This document shows positions 38,761 through 51,505 of a stretch of 64,000 nt of DNA, in pieces. Position numbers and translations under genes: made by a program. The notes under the pieces are model-generated. The model did no database searches, was not told the origin of the DNA, and worked only from the letters and a program-made list of their open reading frames with translations. Each line of letters starts with the position of its first letter. Position 1 is the stretch's first letter. The stretch is from the NCBI GenBank assembly GCA_963969395.1, contig OZ017803.1:16492001-16556000 (forward strand). Reading direction: 5' to 3'. This stretch comes from Pseudoscleropodium purum (taxonomy: Eukaryota > Streptophyta > Bryopsida > Hypnales > Brachytheciaceae).

Positions 38761-40120
38761 AGTGGGTACAGACATCCTCATTAGGTTTAAACCCCACAGG
38801 CCCATGGGGTCCTGACTTTCCTCCCCCTAAAATCACCTCCAAACTGCCCTTTCTCAAGTTAAAGTTATCTTTTCTCCCTGAATCTTTTATTGGAAAATTT
38901 TATTGTAGGATCTTCACTAATATCATGTAAATAAGCGCTTCAATTTTCAAAGAATTTGACTATACAAAATTTGAGATACTTCTACTCTTAATAAATTTTA
39001 CTTGTGAAGCTTACCACTCTCTTTTGTGATGCAAACTTTTAAGTAGTTATAGAACTTTTATATTACAACACATTTGTATTTTGTGACCCAAATCATTTAA
39101 TCTTTAAGGCTTAAGAATTGAAACTTCTTTCATTTTTTAGCTTTTTGTTATCTTTTGCTCTCCATAAAATTGATATGACAATATGACATTGATATGAAAT
39201 TTACATCTAGAGCAATATTGAAATTCATGCATTTAATCTTTAAATAATGATTAGGTCCTAGACTTCGGAATTGAAAATCTCTCTTATATGGACATCATGA
39301 AATTTGTATAAATGACTCTCTTACATTATGAGCCCTTTTTACTATTGAAGTCTATTGAAAACTATTAAAACTTTAGAATTGTTGCTTCTTTTTAAAGCCC
39401 GTTGCAACGAAATGACATTGTGGTAGGGATGTCCCAACTTTCATCTTTAAAAATGGTATGGAAGTATAATTGGTTCTGCCAAAGGTCCTTATAAAAGAAG
39501 TTGCTCCTATCTACAAACCTTTTTTGTAAGGCCCAATCAATATAACAAGGTCTTTGGTGAATAAATTGGCTGTAAGGCTAGTTGAGAGCCTAATAGAACT
39601 TGTGTAGCCTATTATAATTGTATAAAAAATTGCAACACTAATAGTATAATATTGCAACACCACTAGTACCAACACTAATAGCTAGATGGGAGGTCTTGGA
39701 GTTTCAAGCTACATTGCAATGACATCTATAGTTATATATATAGGCTAGCATTAAGATCAAACTAGTATTCATTTAGATTTTTGAACTCATGGCTTTGTAA
39801 TGTAGTTTGGTTTTCTGTGGCCTATTTTCTATGTTTACATTCACAAAATTGGTAGAACACTAATAATTTTATTTAAGGTTATATACATTGGTTGATTTAA
39901 AATTGCTATAAATTTTTATTCTCAATGAACATTATTACCAAGAATATATATACTTATACTATTTAAGAGGAGAATATCTATAAATAACATATTTAATAAA
40001 AATATTTATGAAGAATAAAAACTTATAAAATTTTTAAATCAATTGGTGGAGGTTAATACTAAATATCATTATTAGTATACCTTGAGACCAAACAATAGGA
40101 TCAAATACGAAGGCAACCCT
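38761..40120. other. AT-rich intergenic DNA upstream of RPS2
   Basis: No gene. Very AT-rich from 38900. No complete repeat was recognised. Confidence 0.45.
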
Positions 40121-40244
40121 GAAACCCTAAAGTATCAATCCATCATATTCGATTGAGAAAATCAGAACTAGGGTTTCACCGAAGCTAGTGCCAAACAGGC
40201 CCGGTACCGAAAGCTACGGGTGGACATCAGGTTCGGTTAGGGTT
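40121..40244 (+). promoter_or_regulatory. Telo-boxes in the RPS2 promoter or leader
   Basis: AAACCCTAA at 40122-40130, its inverse form CTAGGGTTT at 40168-40176 and TTAGGGTT at 40237-40244 lie within 230 bp of the start codon. Telo-boxes (AAACCCTAA) are known promoter elements of plant ribosomal protein and translation genes, so they fit the gene downstream. Confidence 0.65.
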
Positions 40245-40347
40245 CAAGGGACACAAGGGCCCTCGCGGCGGAAAGCAGGATCCTTTTCCCTTTCGCGAGC
40301 GCTGCTGCTGCTGCGAGCTCCGCTCTGTTGCACAAAAATTCGCAGCT

Positions 40348-42062
40348 ATGGCTGAGCGAGGGGGAGAGCGCGGCGGCTTCGGCCGTGGCTTCGGTCGCGG
40401 TGGTGACCGCGGCGATCGTGGTGGCCGAGGTGACAGGGGCGGTCGCGGAGACCGTGGTCGTGGTGGACGACGCGGGGCGAAGCGCGACGAGGAGGAGAAG
40501 TGGGTGCCCGTCACCAAGCTCGGTCGTCTCGTGAAGGACGGCAAAATCAAGTCCCTGGAGCACATCTACCTGTTCTCACTCCCGATTAAAGAGCACCAGA
40601 TTGTGGAGTTTTTCCTGGGGGCCGCGCTCAAGGACGAGGTTATGAAGATCATGCCCGTGCAAAAGCAGACGCGTGCTGGGCAAAGGACGCGGTTCAAAGC
40701 TTTTGTGGTGGTGGGAGACAGCAATGGGCATGTGGGCTTAGGAGTTAAGTGTAGCAAGGAAGTCGCAACCGCTATTCGGGGTGCCATCATCCTGGCGAAG
40801 CTTTCGGTGATTCCCGTGCGGAGAGGCTACTGGGGAAACAAGATTGGGAAGCCACATACCGTGCCGTGCAAGGTGACGGGCAAGTGTGGCTCGGTGACGG
40901 TGAGGCTCGTCCCGGCGCCGAGAGGCTCAGGAATCGTGGCGGCCCGGGTGCCGAAGAAGGTATTGCAGTTCGCGGGGATTGATGACGTGTTTACTTCGTC
41001 CCGAGGCTCCACCAAGACGCTGGGGAACTTCGTGAAGGTGAGTGAGCTTGTTTGCCTCTTACCCTTTTTTGACCTAATTTTACCAATAGGGTTTAGAGGT
41101 CTGATGACTCAATTGTTTTTCTAGCAACATCGTTGATGGTTTTTACGTAGGTGTCGAGTCCTCGAACCTGGCTATCAAGATTTGATATAAAGTTCTGACT
41201 TAGTGCCAAACTAAGTGCCCACTGTGCCTCATCAGGCTCTTGAGCAAAAGCAACTAGCCTCCCATAGGGCATTGCAAGCTCTGGAGTGGCTGCCGACGAT
41301 TGTTTTCTGTTTCCCTATGAGATGCTCATTGTCGAAGTTTACCCCTGGAGGGACAGGAACTCCAAATTGGTCTCTATGTTTCATAAGAGTTCTGAGTTGG
41401 TTTCGTGAGGACATTTCTTTTCGTCCAATTTATTTTTTTGGCGACTATGTTTTGTACTGTTTCTGGTGTTTTAATATTTAGCCACATCTGGATTATGCAT
41501 TTTACTATGCAATCAATTGTATTGGTTATTTGAAATCTATGGATCCTTGGCCTTCAGGGTTGAGTTAATTCGATTAGTATCTGATGTTTAGCAGAGTTGC
41601 TGCTGCGTCAATTCGCTAGGATCGATTTCATCTTTATCCACATAATTGATCTGCAATTGGGATTGAGTTAGCCCCATTCTACATTTGCTTGTGCTGTAGA
41701 TATTTAGAAGTGCTTCACAAGTGGTCAAGCGAAAACCGTGAATTTATTTATTTTTAGGTCATGGCGCTGAGTAGTTTTATCCTACAGGTTTGGTTCACTC
41801 TTTCAAGAGCCCTGAGTCGAATATTACGTATTTAGATCTTCATTCAATGTTTCGTGATATTAGTGTATTTCGTGCTTCTAATTGTGGCGTTGACATGCAG
41901 GCCACCTTCGAGTGTCTTCTGAAGACGTACGGTTTCCTGACTCCTGATCTATGGAGAGAAACCCGGTTCTCCAAGTCTCCATTCCAGGAATTTACGGACT
42001 TCCTTGCTAAGCCTCACAAGATTAGCGTGCTGGAGGATGTAGAGAAGACCCCAGTGTATTGA
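40348..42062 (+). CDS. RPS2: 40S ribosomal protein S2 (uS5)
   Basis: Small-subunit ribosomal protein near the mRNA entry and decoding region; 283 residues, normal for eukaryotic uS5. Two exons: 40348-41037 and 41901-42062, with an 863-bp phase-0 intron (GTGAGT...GCAG). Residues 4-43 form an RGG/GDRG-rich tail typical of this protein and a likely site of arginine methylation. The S5 domains follow: [59 protein letters not shown] and [19 protein letters not shown]. The second exon gives [12 protein letters not shown] and the usual FTDFLAKP tail. ATG 40348 sits in a strong context (GCTATGG). The GC-rich first exon yields long false frames on both strands. Confidence 0.97.
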
Positions 42063-42998
42063 GAGAGAGCTCCAAGTCTGTTTGTGCAGGAATCCTGATT
42101 GATCAGGAATGTTTCCCTATTAGAGTGTGGCACATTTCGGAAAGTAAAAGCAACTTTTTCAAGCATTCGTGGTTTATTGTGTTTTGTCTACTCATGAATG
42201 GGATGGAAGTGTGCTGAGATTAGGATGGGTGTTAAAAACGCGAAATGGTAGTGTTGGGTACAGCCTTTTCGAGTATCTCATTGTGTATTTCATTATTTTC
42301 GCATTAACGCTGTGCTATGATAGATGAATTTACTTGACCATGTTGCCGTGCACTTGATATTCCATTTCACACTTGGAGGTAACATAGTGCTCTAGCTCAC
42401 TGTTAATGCGGCTGGACAGTTTAAGAATTTCCCTTTGTCCACGTGAGGTAAAACGGACTCTGATCATAACCGCATTGTTTTGTTGAGGTCACTAACTTAT
42501 GACAGCAAGTGGTCTCTTAGGACTAACTCGCACAGTAGAATGACGATTTTCGATTGTTAACCATATTGATGTTTATTGCAGTAGAAATGCAAGCACATAA
42601 GGGATAGGAGTATTACAGGAGAACTGCTACGCTGACCTGGCTTTCTGTAGGGAATCGAAGTCAATGAATTCTTATCTGGAGACATGCGAGGATGAGGGAT
42701 TTGATGTGAGGATGAGGGGCAAAATTTGAGACCAATCTAAGTCGTAGTTAAAAAGTTATGCCTCAAGGATGATTTTTTTATGGGCAGTTTGATTGCGGCA
42801 ACCTTGAAAGATCCACTTTTATGCTTGTTCTCAACAATCTTGTTGACATAACCTCAAAAGTTAAAAGGCACACAAGCACATGGTTTCAACTTACAAGCCT
42901 TTGAAATTGGGCTTTCCTTCTTCAATCAATGTTCAAAACTTACAAAGTCCAATTCAAAGGCTTCTAAGTCAATATCATGTGCTTGGGAGTTATGATAA
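42063..42998. other. 3' flank of RPS2
   Basis: Probable 3' UTR for the first few hundred bases, then AT-rich DNA. No gene recognised. Confidence 0.45.
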
Positions 42999-43780
42999 AC
43001 CCTAAAAGACCAAACTATGTTTATTGTATAATATGTAGTTTGTTTTTTTTAAATTGTGCAAACCAAGCAGACTTCAAAAGTCATTTTCTTCATAAACAAC
43101 AATTTGAAGTTGGATTTTTAGATTCATACATGCATGGAAATCTTTAAATCATTCCATTTTAATTAATGAGATGAAAGTTATGAGGAGTTTTAATTTCTAG
43201 GTAGTTATGGATTCTCTACTCTAAAATAAACTTTAAAGTCCTTTATTTCACTCAATTTTCAATATTTTTGGAAAAAATAAAATCATAAGATGTTAGATTG
43301 TTTATTACAACATTTTGACCACTGGGATTGGCATTTCTCTATTCCATAACTAAATTCTTAACAATATAGTATTTTTAATCATTCCCTTCTTCTTTCTATT
43401 TACTATTTTTTTTCTTATATGTTGTACAATTCCAAATGATCTAAAATTTGGTATTTATATTGGAAATGACAATTTTGGAGCTTTTTTGGTGAAACATACT
43501 ATTAAAAACCTTCAAGGGTTAACAAAATTGTTGAGAGTATGAATAAAAAAATTTAGTCCAATTGGACCTATCTATCATGGTTGCTAAAAAAACATCCTTT
43601 TGAAGCATAACTTCTTAACCATAACTTGGATTGGTTTGAAATTTTCTAAGCACTAAGCTATTAGTAGTGAAACACACCTCCAACAACAAAAATTTACAAG
43701 AATCCAACAAATATTGCACCAAGAAGAACCTACCCAAAAGTAGAAAATGGCTTGAAATCATGCCTCACGGGCTTTAAGGG
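42999..43780 (+). mobile_element. TTAA-family element E5
   Basis: Left end ACCCTAAAAGACC after ATAA (worn TTAA); right end GGGCTTTAAGGG before TTAA (43781-43784). The body (about 43140-43450) matches E7 (about 60660-61000): CTCTACTCTAAAATAAACTT, CTCAATTTTCAATATTTTTG and TAGTATTTTTAATCATTC equivalents. A second possible right end, TTCAAGGG before TTAA, occurs at 43519. No coding sequence. Confidence 0.55.
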
Positions 43781-44404
43781 TTAATGCTTGTACACCTTTC
43801 CACTCTTATTGGCAATAGCAAGATTTTGCTCATCACCATAACATTTAATAGTCTTCATACCAAATGCCTTTCTTTTATGCATCTTGCTCATTACATTGAG
43901 CCTCCACTTATTCGCTTGGCTATTGATGAAATACTAGTAGGTGGAAAATTCCACACCATCTATTGTAAAGTCAAGATAGTGATAGTGCATGCTACTAAAT
44001 GTTATGCACCAATGCTAAGATTTAGAACTAAGCTTACTTTAGTTGCTAGAGTTTCTAAAGAATGTGAGTGTGCCATATAGCAATTTTTGCCCAAATTGTG
44101 AACTATAACATTTCCAAATTATCTTGACCTATCCATACCTTAAGGTTAGGCTATTTGTTTGTTTGTTATGGTGAGATCTCCTAGACCATGTGTCTCCCAA
44201 TCATGTTCTTAGTAATGTCAAAAATCTCTCTATGAGGATATGTGCATGGGCTTTGTTTGGTGGTGTTTGAACCTATGGTGTGAAAGTTATTGAATTTCAA
44301 GATTTTTTTATATATGAATTATTTCTTCCATCCCAAAATAATCTTGTTGAACAAAATGTTTAGAATTAAGGCTAAAAATGACATTTTAAAAATCCCTTTT
44401 GCTC

Positions 44405-44665
44405 TATAAGTAGAGTTTGGTATGCTCCTAGCATTCTAAAATCTTTGAATTTTGGAGCCCTTTTCAAATTATAGTTTTGGGGTATTGAAAAGTTAAAATT
44501 TTGGGGCATTTCGAGGAGCTCCAGTGGGCACTTAATTTTTGAAAGTAAGGTTGTCATATTGTGGGTATGGACCCAAAACCATGTGTAGACCTCTATTCCA
44601 CCTTCCAAAGTTTCATCTCCTTCAATTGAACAACACTCAAAAAAATGTAAAAAATAAGAATGAAT
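44405..44665 (+). repeat. Uninterrupted paralogue of the repeat split at 57.7-60.4 kb
   Basis: Matches 57747-57887, 58698-58766 and 60326-60380 joined together: GTGGGCACTTAAT, ATTGTGGGTATGG, CCATGTGTAGAC, TTCCACCT, TTTCATCT, GAACAACACTCAA and AAAATAAGAATGA appear in order. It lacks both the CACTA element and the TTAA element found there, so it preserves both empty target sites. Confidence 0.75.
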
Positions 44666-45870
44666 AGTATTGATTGACCCCTTCAATCATTTCATTTGTT
44701 TTTCAGTTGATGATTGTATGGATGAAAGGGAAACTACTACTCAAAGTTGTTTTGCTAATCCAAAATAGCAATGGAAAGCCAAATTTGACAAATTTGCATG
44801 TCACAAAGAATAACAAGATCATTTTGGGACAAAAGGAGCAGAGAATTAGAAAATAATTTTTCCTTTTATTCTAATTGTGGCAATGATATAAAACACACTA
44901 ATTTCTATTTGAAATTCAAACCTCTATTATTGACCTCTTTTTTCATAAGGGATGTATTTTCTACCTTCATGTGTATACAATTCTTTATGAAAACAATTTA
45001 AATCCTTTTTTAGAATAATAATACAATTTGAGTTCACAAATTCTTGAGATTTATTGCTTAAGACAATGAATTTTGAAGTTCTTTATCCAAAGCAGCTCAA
45101 TTCTACAATTCTTGTAAGCTTCGCATCTTTCACCCAAAATTTAATTATATGTATTGTGCTTCTTTTGAACTACATGCCCAGATTTTAATTTTAAGAAGTA
45201 TTCAATGACCAATTGCATCAAATAACAAAATACTGTATATATCTACAACAAATGCAAATTGGAAGTGATGGTAGCTTTTTGGTCGATATGAAGCTCGTTT
45301 AAGTGTACTTACCTAACAGAGGGTCCAGTGTATCATACATTTGACGAAAACATATTCTCCCAAATTGAAACAGTATCCATGGAAATCTATGTTACAAGAG
45401 AAAATTCATATACTTTGAAATAAACGCTCATCTGTTCTTGCGATGAACGTCGAATGTAAATGGTCATCAACTCGATAGCATCCTAGACTAATGCAGAATG
45501 TTGGACATCAAAATTCAGGCTCAGTTACAAATCAAGTACCAATTCCACAACCAAATTCCTCCCAACAGGCACCAAATTTAGGCAGAACCCGACATCTAAC
45601 TTCCAAGGATCATTTCCTTATTATCAGTTTCTTCAAGCTAATTTGGAATAAATCGCAAGCCAAAAATTTATATTTCACAATATTTTCCGAGGTGAACTAA
45701 AAAGCACAGCCACCGGCAACAAATCCGAGTGAACCACAACCCCAGCTCTTCCGCATACGGGGAGTGGTAAAAATATTCAATTTTGATGATATAATGCCTG
45801 CGCACTGTGGTGGAAACATGAAAAATTGAGATGCGCATGACCAACCATTCATAGTTGTAGGACCTCCCTA
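44666..45870. other. AT-rich DNA and 3' flank of NSE4
   Basis: The stretch 44690-44840 resembles 61110-61260 inside element E7 (AAGATCATTTTGGGA shared). After ~45250 composition is closer to genic and is probably the 3' UTR and flank of NSE4. No other gene. Confidence 0.4.
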
Positions 45871-48365
45871 TCATGTCGTATCTCGTTCCCGCTTCCTTAA
45901 ATTCCCTACCAAACCAGGAGACTCCAACTCTGAACTTCGATGGGGCATGAGCTCAAAATCTTCTGGAACGTTCTCAATCATTCTCTGTAAGAAACAACCA
46001 ACACTTCCCGGTCAGGAATATATGCAGACGTGAAGCAGGTTCACAATATGATCGCCAATAGTTTTAATGACGGCTATCCTTCGAAGAAAACGAGAAACTT
46101 CACTCTTGCAATAAGAAAAGAAAGAAAAGAGCTACTATTTATGGCCTGCAATTTAACGTTCGTACAAAAACCTAACCTGCCAGCAGTTCCAGTCCAACCG
46201 GAACACAAATTGAGAATTTTTCGTTTCTCCTGATGCACGTGCCTCTGCTGTTGGAGCATTCTTGGGAGCTGCAACGTATCAAAATAATACAGTTGAAATC
46301 CTTGGACAATCTAAAGCATACACATGAAAAACCTAGGAACCCTCACATGCAACTTTTTCAAGCCAGAAAATGGTAGAAGGAAGTCTGCACAAACTTAGTC
46401 TAGAACTATTTCCAATTTGATTTGATAACACACATCCATCGCTTTCTAAGATTGGGGGAAAACGTACAAACAATATGCTCTCCATCTTCATCGTAGGTTA
46501 TTGCAACCCTGCCATCCTTCACAAGAAAAGACAAGGAGAAAATGTTCTCCACAGTTTGTGAGAATGACTCTCGATTCAATACAAGAGCATCTAGCCGGGC
46601 TTTCTTGGCTCGTTTCAAAACTCTAAACATAGTCTCCATATTCGAATCAGTCTGAGCATTGGTTTCCTGTTGGCTTCGATCCTTCACCTGAATAGCACCC
46701 GTTCAATTGTGTAAAAGAATCCTGGGTCAGAAATCTTTTAGAATAACTTCGGTATTTCAATGACACTTCTGAAATGTTTTCTCGAACAAGTCACAAATCT
46801 TCTGAAGAAAGTAAGCCTATAACTCTACTTGGTACTTTCTCTTCAACAAATCGCTGAAAATGAATCCCTATCCTCACATATGCGATGACCAAAGAGGAGA
46901 AAATTTACCTCCTCAGCTTGTGAGCATTGAGTAGGCCTGTTTTTAAACCGTCGAACTGCAGGAGCTCTTCGAGCCTTAGGCTCAATGTCCATGGGTCCAA
47001 GCCTGAGGACAACCAAAATAAGTCTAGGTCAGAAATTCGCATCCGCTCTCTAATATGCAGATAATCTTTTCAAAAAATCTAGACCAATTCATTAGGTTTC
47101 AGAAAGCTCACATGGTGCCCAGACCTGGCCCAACTTTGAATAAACCACAAGCCGCAACCCCCAATCTCCCCCAATCAATAACTGCTGGCGCATTGGCATC
47201 ACGGTCCCGACCATGACTAGTTGCTCGAAGGCTAAATCTCCTGATGATGTGCCCCACAAACGTTGCGGGACTGGTCCCAGTTTTCCGCCTTGCGTCTTTG
47301 ATGGCATCAACAAAGAACTTTGTTACATCTAGAACGGCTTCAGCATCAACAATCTGTTCTCGTGGTTTTCGAACTGCACAATGTGACACCCAGCTTGATC
47401 AAAATACAGTATGAAATGAACAGCAGAATATAGCGATTAAAAAAAAAAACTGTATAATTGAGAGGCTGTCTCAACAACCGCTCTAAACCACGCATAACTC
47501 GCATAACGAAAAGTCATTAGTTGTGCGAATATTTACATGCATTAACAGTGTTTGATTACGTTTTGAGTTACATCGATCACCTCGAAGTTAACCTCGGGAT
47601 GAGATCGTGATTATCGTCTCAAGACTCGAGCAGCTATTCTTTTTTCGTTTTTTTGTTTTTCGCTGGGGTGGCTCCAAGAATTAGATTGAAGCTAACAGTT
47701 CTGGCGAATTTTGTATAATATGACTGTTATATTGGTAGCAAAGAAGCAATTTCTAGCGATTAACTACAAAATTTCATTGAAACTGGCTAAACAATAACAT
47801 TCATTTCCTACAAATTTCTGTACATTATAGCTAGATCCAAGAAATTATCGAAACCTCGCGATATTTAGCCCAATAACGAATGTCTGGAATCACGTGCATG
47901 GACCTTACCAGAATAATCAGACGCAGCAAGAAGACAAAATTCACTTACCTCTTTCATGGAAGTCATTCAATGTCGTAACAAATTCCGTAAACTTCCTCGA
48001 ATCAGCACTGCCGATAACCTCTTTCTCCGCTGGACCAGTGCAAGAAATCGTTAAGAACAGACCACCGAAACATCATCAGAACGTGCAATTAATCAGAATT
48101 TGCAAGAGCTAAATTAGGTCAAATTACTACTCTGAATTAAAGACGGAAAAAGAAACAGACAAACTACAGACACACTGGAGACACCTTGAATGGTGTGCTG
48201 GAGTTCGCGATAACTGGCTCGCAACGTCCTCCGTTCCGCATTCTCATCTTCTCGAGAGTTTGGCCGCTCCTGATCATCATCTTGCACCACCCTTCGCCGA
48301 ATATGACTCCTCCGCCCTCTATTATTCATCTCTCCGGACACAAAACCTTCCCTAGATCCGGCCAT
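45871..48365 (-). CDS. NSE4: NSE4, kleisin subunit of the SMC5/6 complex
   Basis: Non-SMC element 4 bridges the SMC5 and SMC6 heads in DNA repair and chromosome maintenance in the nucleus; 347 residues. Seven exons in phase: 48185-48365, 47949-48029, 47112-47373, 46909-47002, 46468-46687, 46177-46268, 45871-45984. The N-terminus is charged (RRSHIRRRVVQDDD), followed by the conserved RKPREQIVDAEAVLD and IDWGRLGVAA segments and the C-terminal winged-helix part SFSQTVENIFSLSFLVKDGR (247-266), VSPKNAPTAEA and DFELMPHR. The order and these motifs match plant NSE4A/B. The donor of the fifth exon (GTACG at 46467) was chosen because it restores the conserved VSPKNAP join. After MPHR a ~25-residue tail ends RERDTT, longer than I recall for the Arabidopsis protein. 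No frameshift. Confidence 0.93.
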
Positions 48366-48830
48366 ATCCTTTCAATTCCCAGGCACAACACCAATTTCCA
48401 TAGTCAAAGCCTAAGCCTCGCAGAAAGACCTCAAATTCAGCCAAGAAACAGGCCGTTCATCGAGAACATCGAAACAAACCCCTGACATCGTCTCCTCTAC
48501 ACGAAATTCGCATATCTGAATCCCTAGTGCGCACGCTTAAAACGGAAACCAGACGGAGAACGGCGTAAATTGGCAAATCAAGAACCCCCTCGCAGCACTA
48601 CCAAGACAGCACAAAACATAGCGAAAATTGTGTAGAATTGCGCGGAAAAAAGGATTTCTTCCGACTAAGGACTGCGTTCTGAGGACGATCCGAAGAAAGA
48701 CGAAGGAGATTCACAAAACGAACTACAACAAATTTCGGAGAACAGCGAATAGAGGCAAGAGAAGAGAGAGAGAAAGAGTGTGTCGTCGGCCCCAAGCTTC
48801 CAGCAGGGGGGTGCCTGTCATGTACCGACT
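48366..48830. other. Promoter and 5' UTR region of NSE4
   Basis: Genic GC content, no gene recognised. The plus-strand frames here (up to 106 codons) run antisense to the probable 5' UTR and have no known domain. Confidence 0.4.
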
Positions 48831-49050
48831 GGCGGCATTTCATTCATCCATAAAATTTCATTCGTCGGTTTCTCATAGCTCCGTCCGAGTCCGTCTGACT
48901 GCTGCCGGCATTTCATTCATCCATGAAATATCATTCGTTTTTCTCTGAGAGCTCCGGCAACTGGAGGCCTTTTATTCATCCATTTTTTTCATTCGTCGGC
49001 TTCACGCATCTCCGACTGGCAGTTATTTCATTCATCCATCTCTTGGGACT
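48831..49050. repeat. Imperfect tandem repeat upstream of NSE4 (ATTTCATTCATCCAT)
   Basis: ATTTCATTCATCCAT or a close form occurs at about 48835, 48909, 48970 (TTTTATTCATCCAT) and 49025. Each of the first three is followed by TTTCATTCGTCGG-like and CTCCG-like motifs. Period falls from ~74 to ~55 bp. It lies ~0.5 kb upstream of the NSE4 start. Confidence 0.75.
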
Positions 49051-49310
49051 GACAGTATCATATAGAATAAATTTATTATGTGTTGGTCACCCTCATTATG
49101 ATTGCATGCTAAAGTGACTACAAATACTGGCAGTTGCATTCGTGGCAGTTACTTGGGAAATGTAAAAAAATACTTTTATTCTTTGATTTCTTCTAATTCA
49201 ATTAATAGCGTCCTTCTAAGGTTTGGTGTACTCATTATGGACCCTCAACCCAATTGAGGTTCTATCTACAATTGTTCTACATTGCACGGTTGAAGTGTAA
49301 GATGGTTGTA

Positions 49311-49600
49311 AAGTAGCCTGCTCTTGAAGCAACCTTTTAAGAGCTGATTGTTACGGGGTAGCTAAATTTCTTGAAAAAAAATTTCAGTAAATTTTTATAG
49401 AAAGGAAAATGGAATTGGCATCTAACCCAAGTGGTTTCATATTTTTTGGACATTCGTGGAATTAGTTATAAATTTCTGAAGTTGAAACGCAATGGTCACT
49501 AGAGGCTACCACCATTTGACATGTACAATGTTGGTACATTGAAGAAAGAAAAAATGTACCTCTATTAGCAGTTGCTTTTAATAACAAAACTTGCTACAAG
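49311..49600 (-). mobile_element. TA-flanked MITE family, copy e (empty site for E2)
   Basis: Left end AAGTAGCCTGCTCTTGAAGC after TA (49309-49310). Body has GGAATTGGCATCTAACCCAA, as in copy b. At 49328-49350 the text GCAACCTTTTAAGAGCTGAT is continuous, whereas copy b has a TTAA element at this point. The right end is worn (near 49590). Confidence 0.65.
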
Positions 49601-50782
49601 CTTTTACATTGTTAGCATAGATGTTGAAGGATAGAGTATGACAAGTTTAAACTTGTCATAGAATGCGGAATATCACCCTATAAAGAAATTGTTGGTATAA
49701 AAAGACAATATTTGATTGGGGGTTTATAAGGTAAGATGATCCAAAATGAATAGACTCTCGATTGCAACCCCCACTATTGTTCCAATTTAGCTCTCTCATG
49801 TTCCCATGCACAAATAAGTTTTTGCAATTTTAAGCATATAAATAAGCTTAATATCAAAGAAGAGCTGAAATAGTTGCAATTGGGCATCAAAATGGCAATT
49901 TTAGAAATGAAATGACCTCACATTTAAGAAGGGGAGTAATTAAATGTGGCCATTGTCATCATGTGCACATAGATATGAAGAGGGCGGGGGTGGTTACATC
50001 AAGTTGGTACACATGGCGACTTCAACTTTGTACTATTTTATTTCAAGTTGCTACACCTACCATGATGGGAATATATAAAAAGAGATCTTGATTTGTCTAT
50101 TTTATATACCTATCATGGTAGGTGATGGATCTCTAAGTCAAATCTAAATTTAGATTTGACTTGGAGATCTACATTTTCATATAGATTGTCGTCTTCAAAT
50201 TTGCAGCAAATTTTTCTTGAAAATTAAGGATAAATCACATCTAACCCACTTTGATTCAGATTTTTGGAAGTGATTTTTCTTGAAGCCTTTAAAAAAATTT
50301 TGAAGATAAAATTTGGGTGTGTTTTAAAATCATTCTTATCTTGATAACCAATGTTCTTAGTGGGTAAAATAGAAATAAATTTGTATCCACATATTTTAAG
50401 ACACTTTTAAAGTAGAGGTGGCTTCAGTATCTAAAATGCATATAGATGAAAGAATTAAAGTGTAGAGAAAAGCTCCACTTCTAAATTGTAATAAATTCAC
50501 TAAATTAAATGGTACACAATTCACCGACAAACCTATGAGATGGAGCGTGAAAGACCAACCAAAGTGATTTGGATACAAGTAATAGAGAATTAGTTTGTAT
50601 TGGAAGTTGAATCTTAGGTATGTGTTTAAAAATGCCATTCCATTCCATTTTGTTTTTCTCAATTCCAAATGCAAAGTAAGAGTTAGAAGTTTAAGTCAAA
50701 CCTTTGTAAAAATTCCAAATCATAATTTTAAATTTAGATCTTTATAAACAAATCTTTAGAGGGTTTTAGAAACATATTGTAT
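49601..50782. other. AT-rich intergenic DNA
   Basis: No gene. A short inverted pair, AAATCTAAATTTAGATTT, lies near 50141-50158. No complete repeat recognised. Confidence 0.45.
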
Positions 50783-50786
50783 TTAA

Positions 50787-51505
50787 CCTCTAAAGGTCAA
50801 AACTATGTTTTTTGGCAATGTAGAGATTTTGGGCAGCTCACTACAAATGGTGATTTTATTTTTTTCCTTTGAAATTCTCACAAAACTTGTACCCAAGGAG
50901 TAGCTTTAAGGCCCAACAATTTTCATAAATTTTGACTACATGGTTAAAAAATTATTGCATGATATGTAGTTTTTATTGTTCATCGGGCAACCTAGACAGC
51001 TCAAAAAACTTCTTCAAAAATAATTTTTTTTGAAAAACAAAAATTCGAAATTGTTTTTTTAGATTTATATGTATGTGGAAAGCTTTGAATCAAACCATTT
51101 TGATTAATGAGATGAAAGTTATGGGAGTTTTAGTTTGCAGGTAGGTATGGTTTTCATAGGTGGGTAGTTTGAGGGTAGGTATAACTTTTATCTTATTAAT
51201 CAAAATGGATTGATTCAAGGCTTTCCACATACATTTAAATCTAGAGAACCAATTTCAAATTTTTATTTTTCAAGAAATTTATTTTTCAAGAAGTTTTTTG
51301 AATTGCCTGTTGAATAATGAAAAATACGTATCATGCAATAACTTTTTAACCATGTAGTCAAAAGTTATGAAAATTGTTGAACCTTAAGGCTAATCCTTGG
51401 GCACAAGTTGTGTGAAAATTTCAGCAAAAAAGATAAAATCTCCATTTGTAGTGAGCTAGCTAAAGTCCCTATGTTGCCAAAAAATGCAATTCTAACCTTT
51501 AGGGT
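50787..51505. mobile_element. TTAA-flanked palindromic element E6 (719 bp)
   Basis: TTAA at 50783-50786 and 51506-51509. Left end CCTCTAAAGGTCAAAACTATG; the right half is an inverted, diverged copy of the left half across nearly the whole element (arms ~355 bp, centre near 51150), for example CTCACTACAAATGG and its inverse CCATTTGTAGTGAG. It looks like two left halves of the E7-type element joined head to head. No coding sequence. Confidence 0.75.

Noticed and set aside
40227..40565. Long Pro/Arg- and Ala-rich frames antisense to RPS2
   Set aside because: They are complements of the GC-rich RGG-coding stretch and have no independent support.
41090..41200. Box C/D snoRNA in the RPS2 intron (CTGATGA near 41100, CTGA near 41193)
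   Set aside because: The flanking bases do not form a terminal stem and no convincing C'/D' pair or guide was found.
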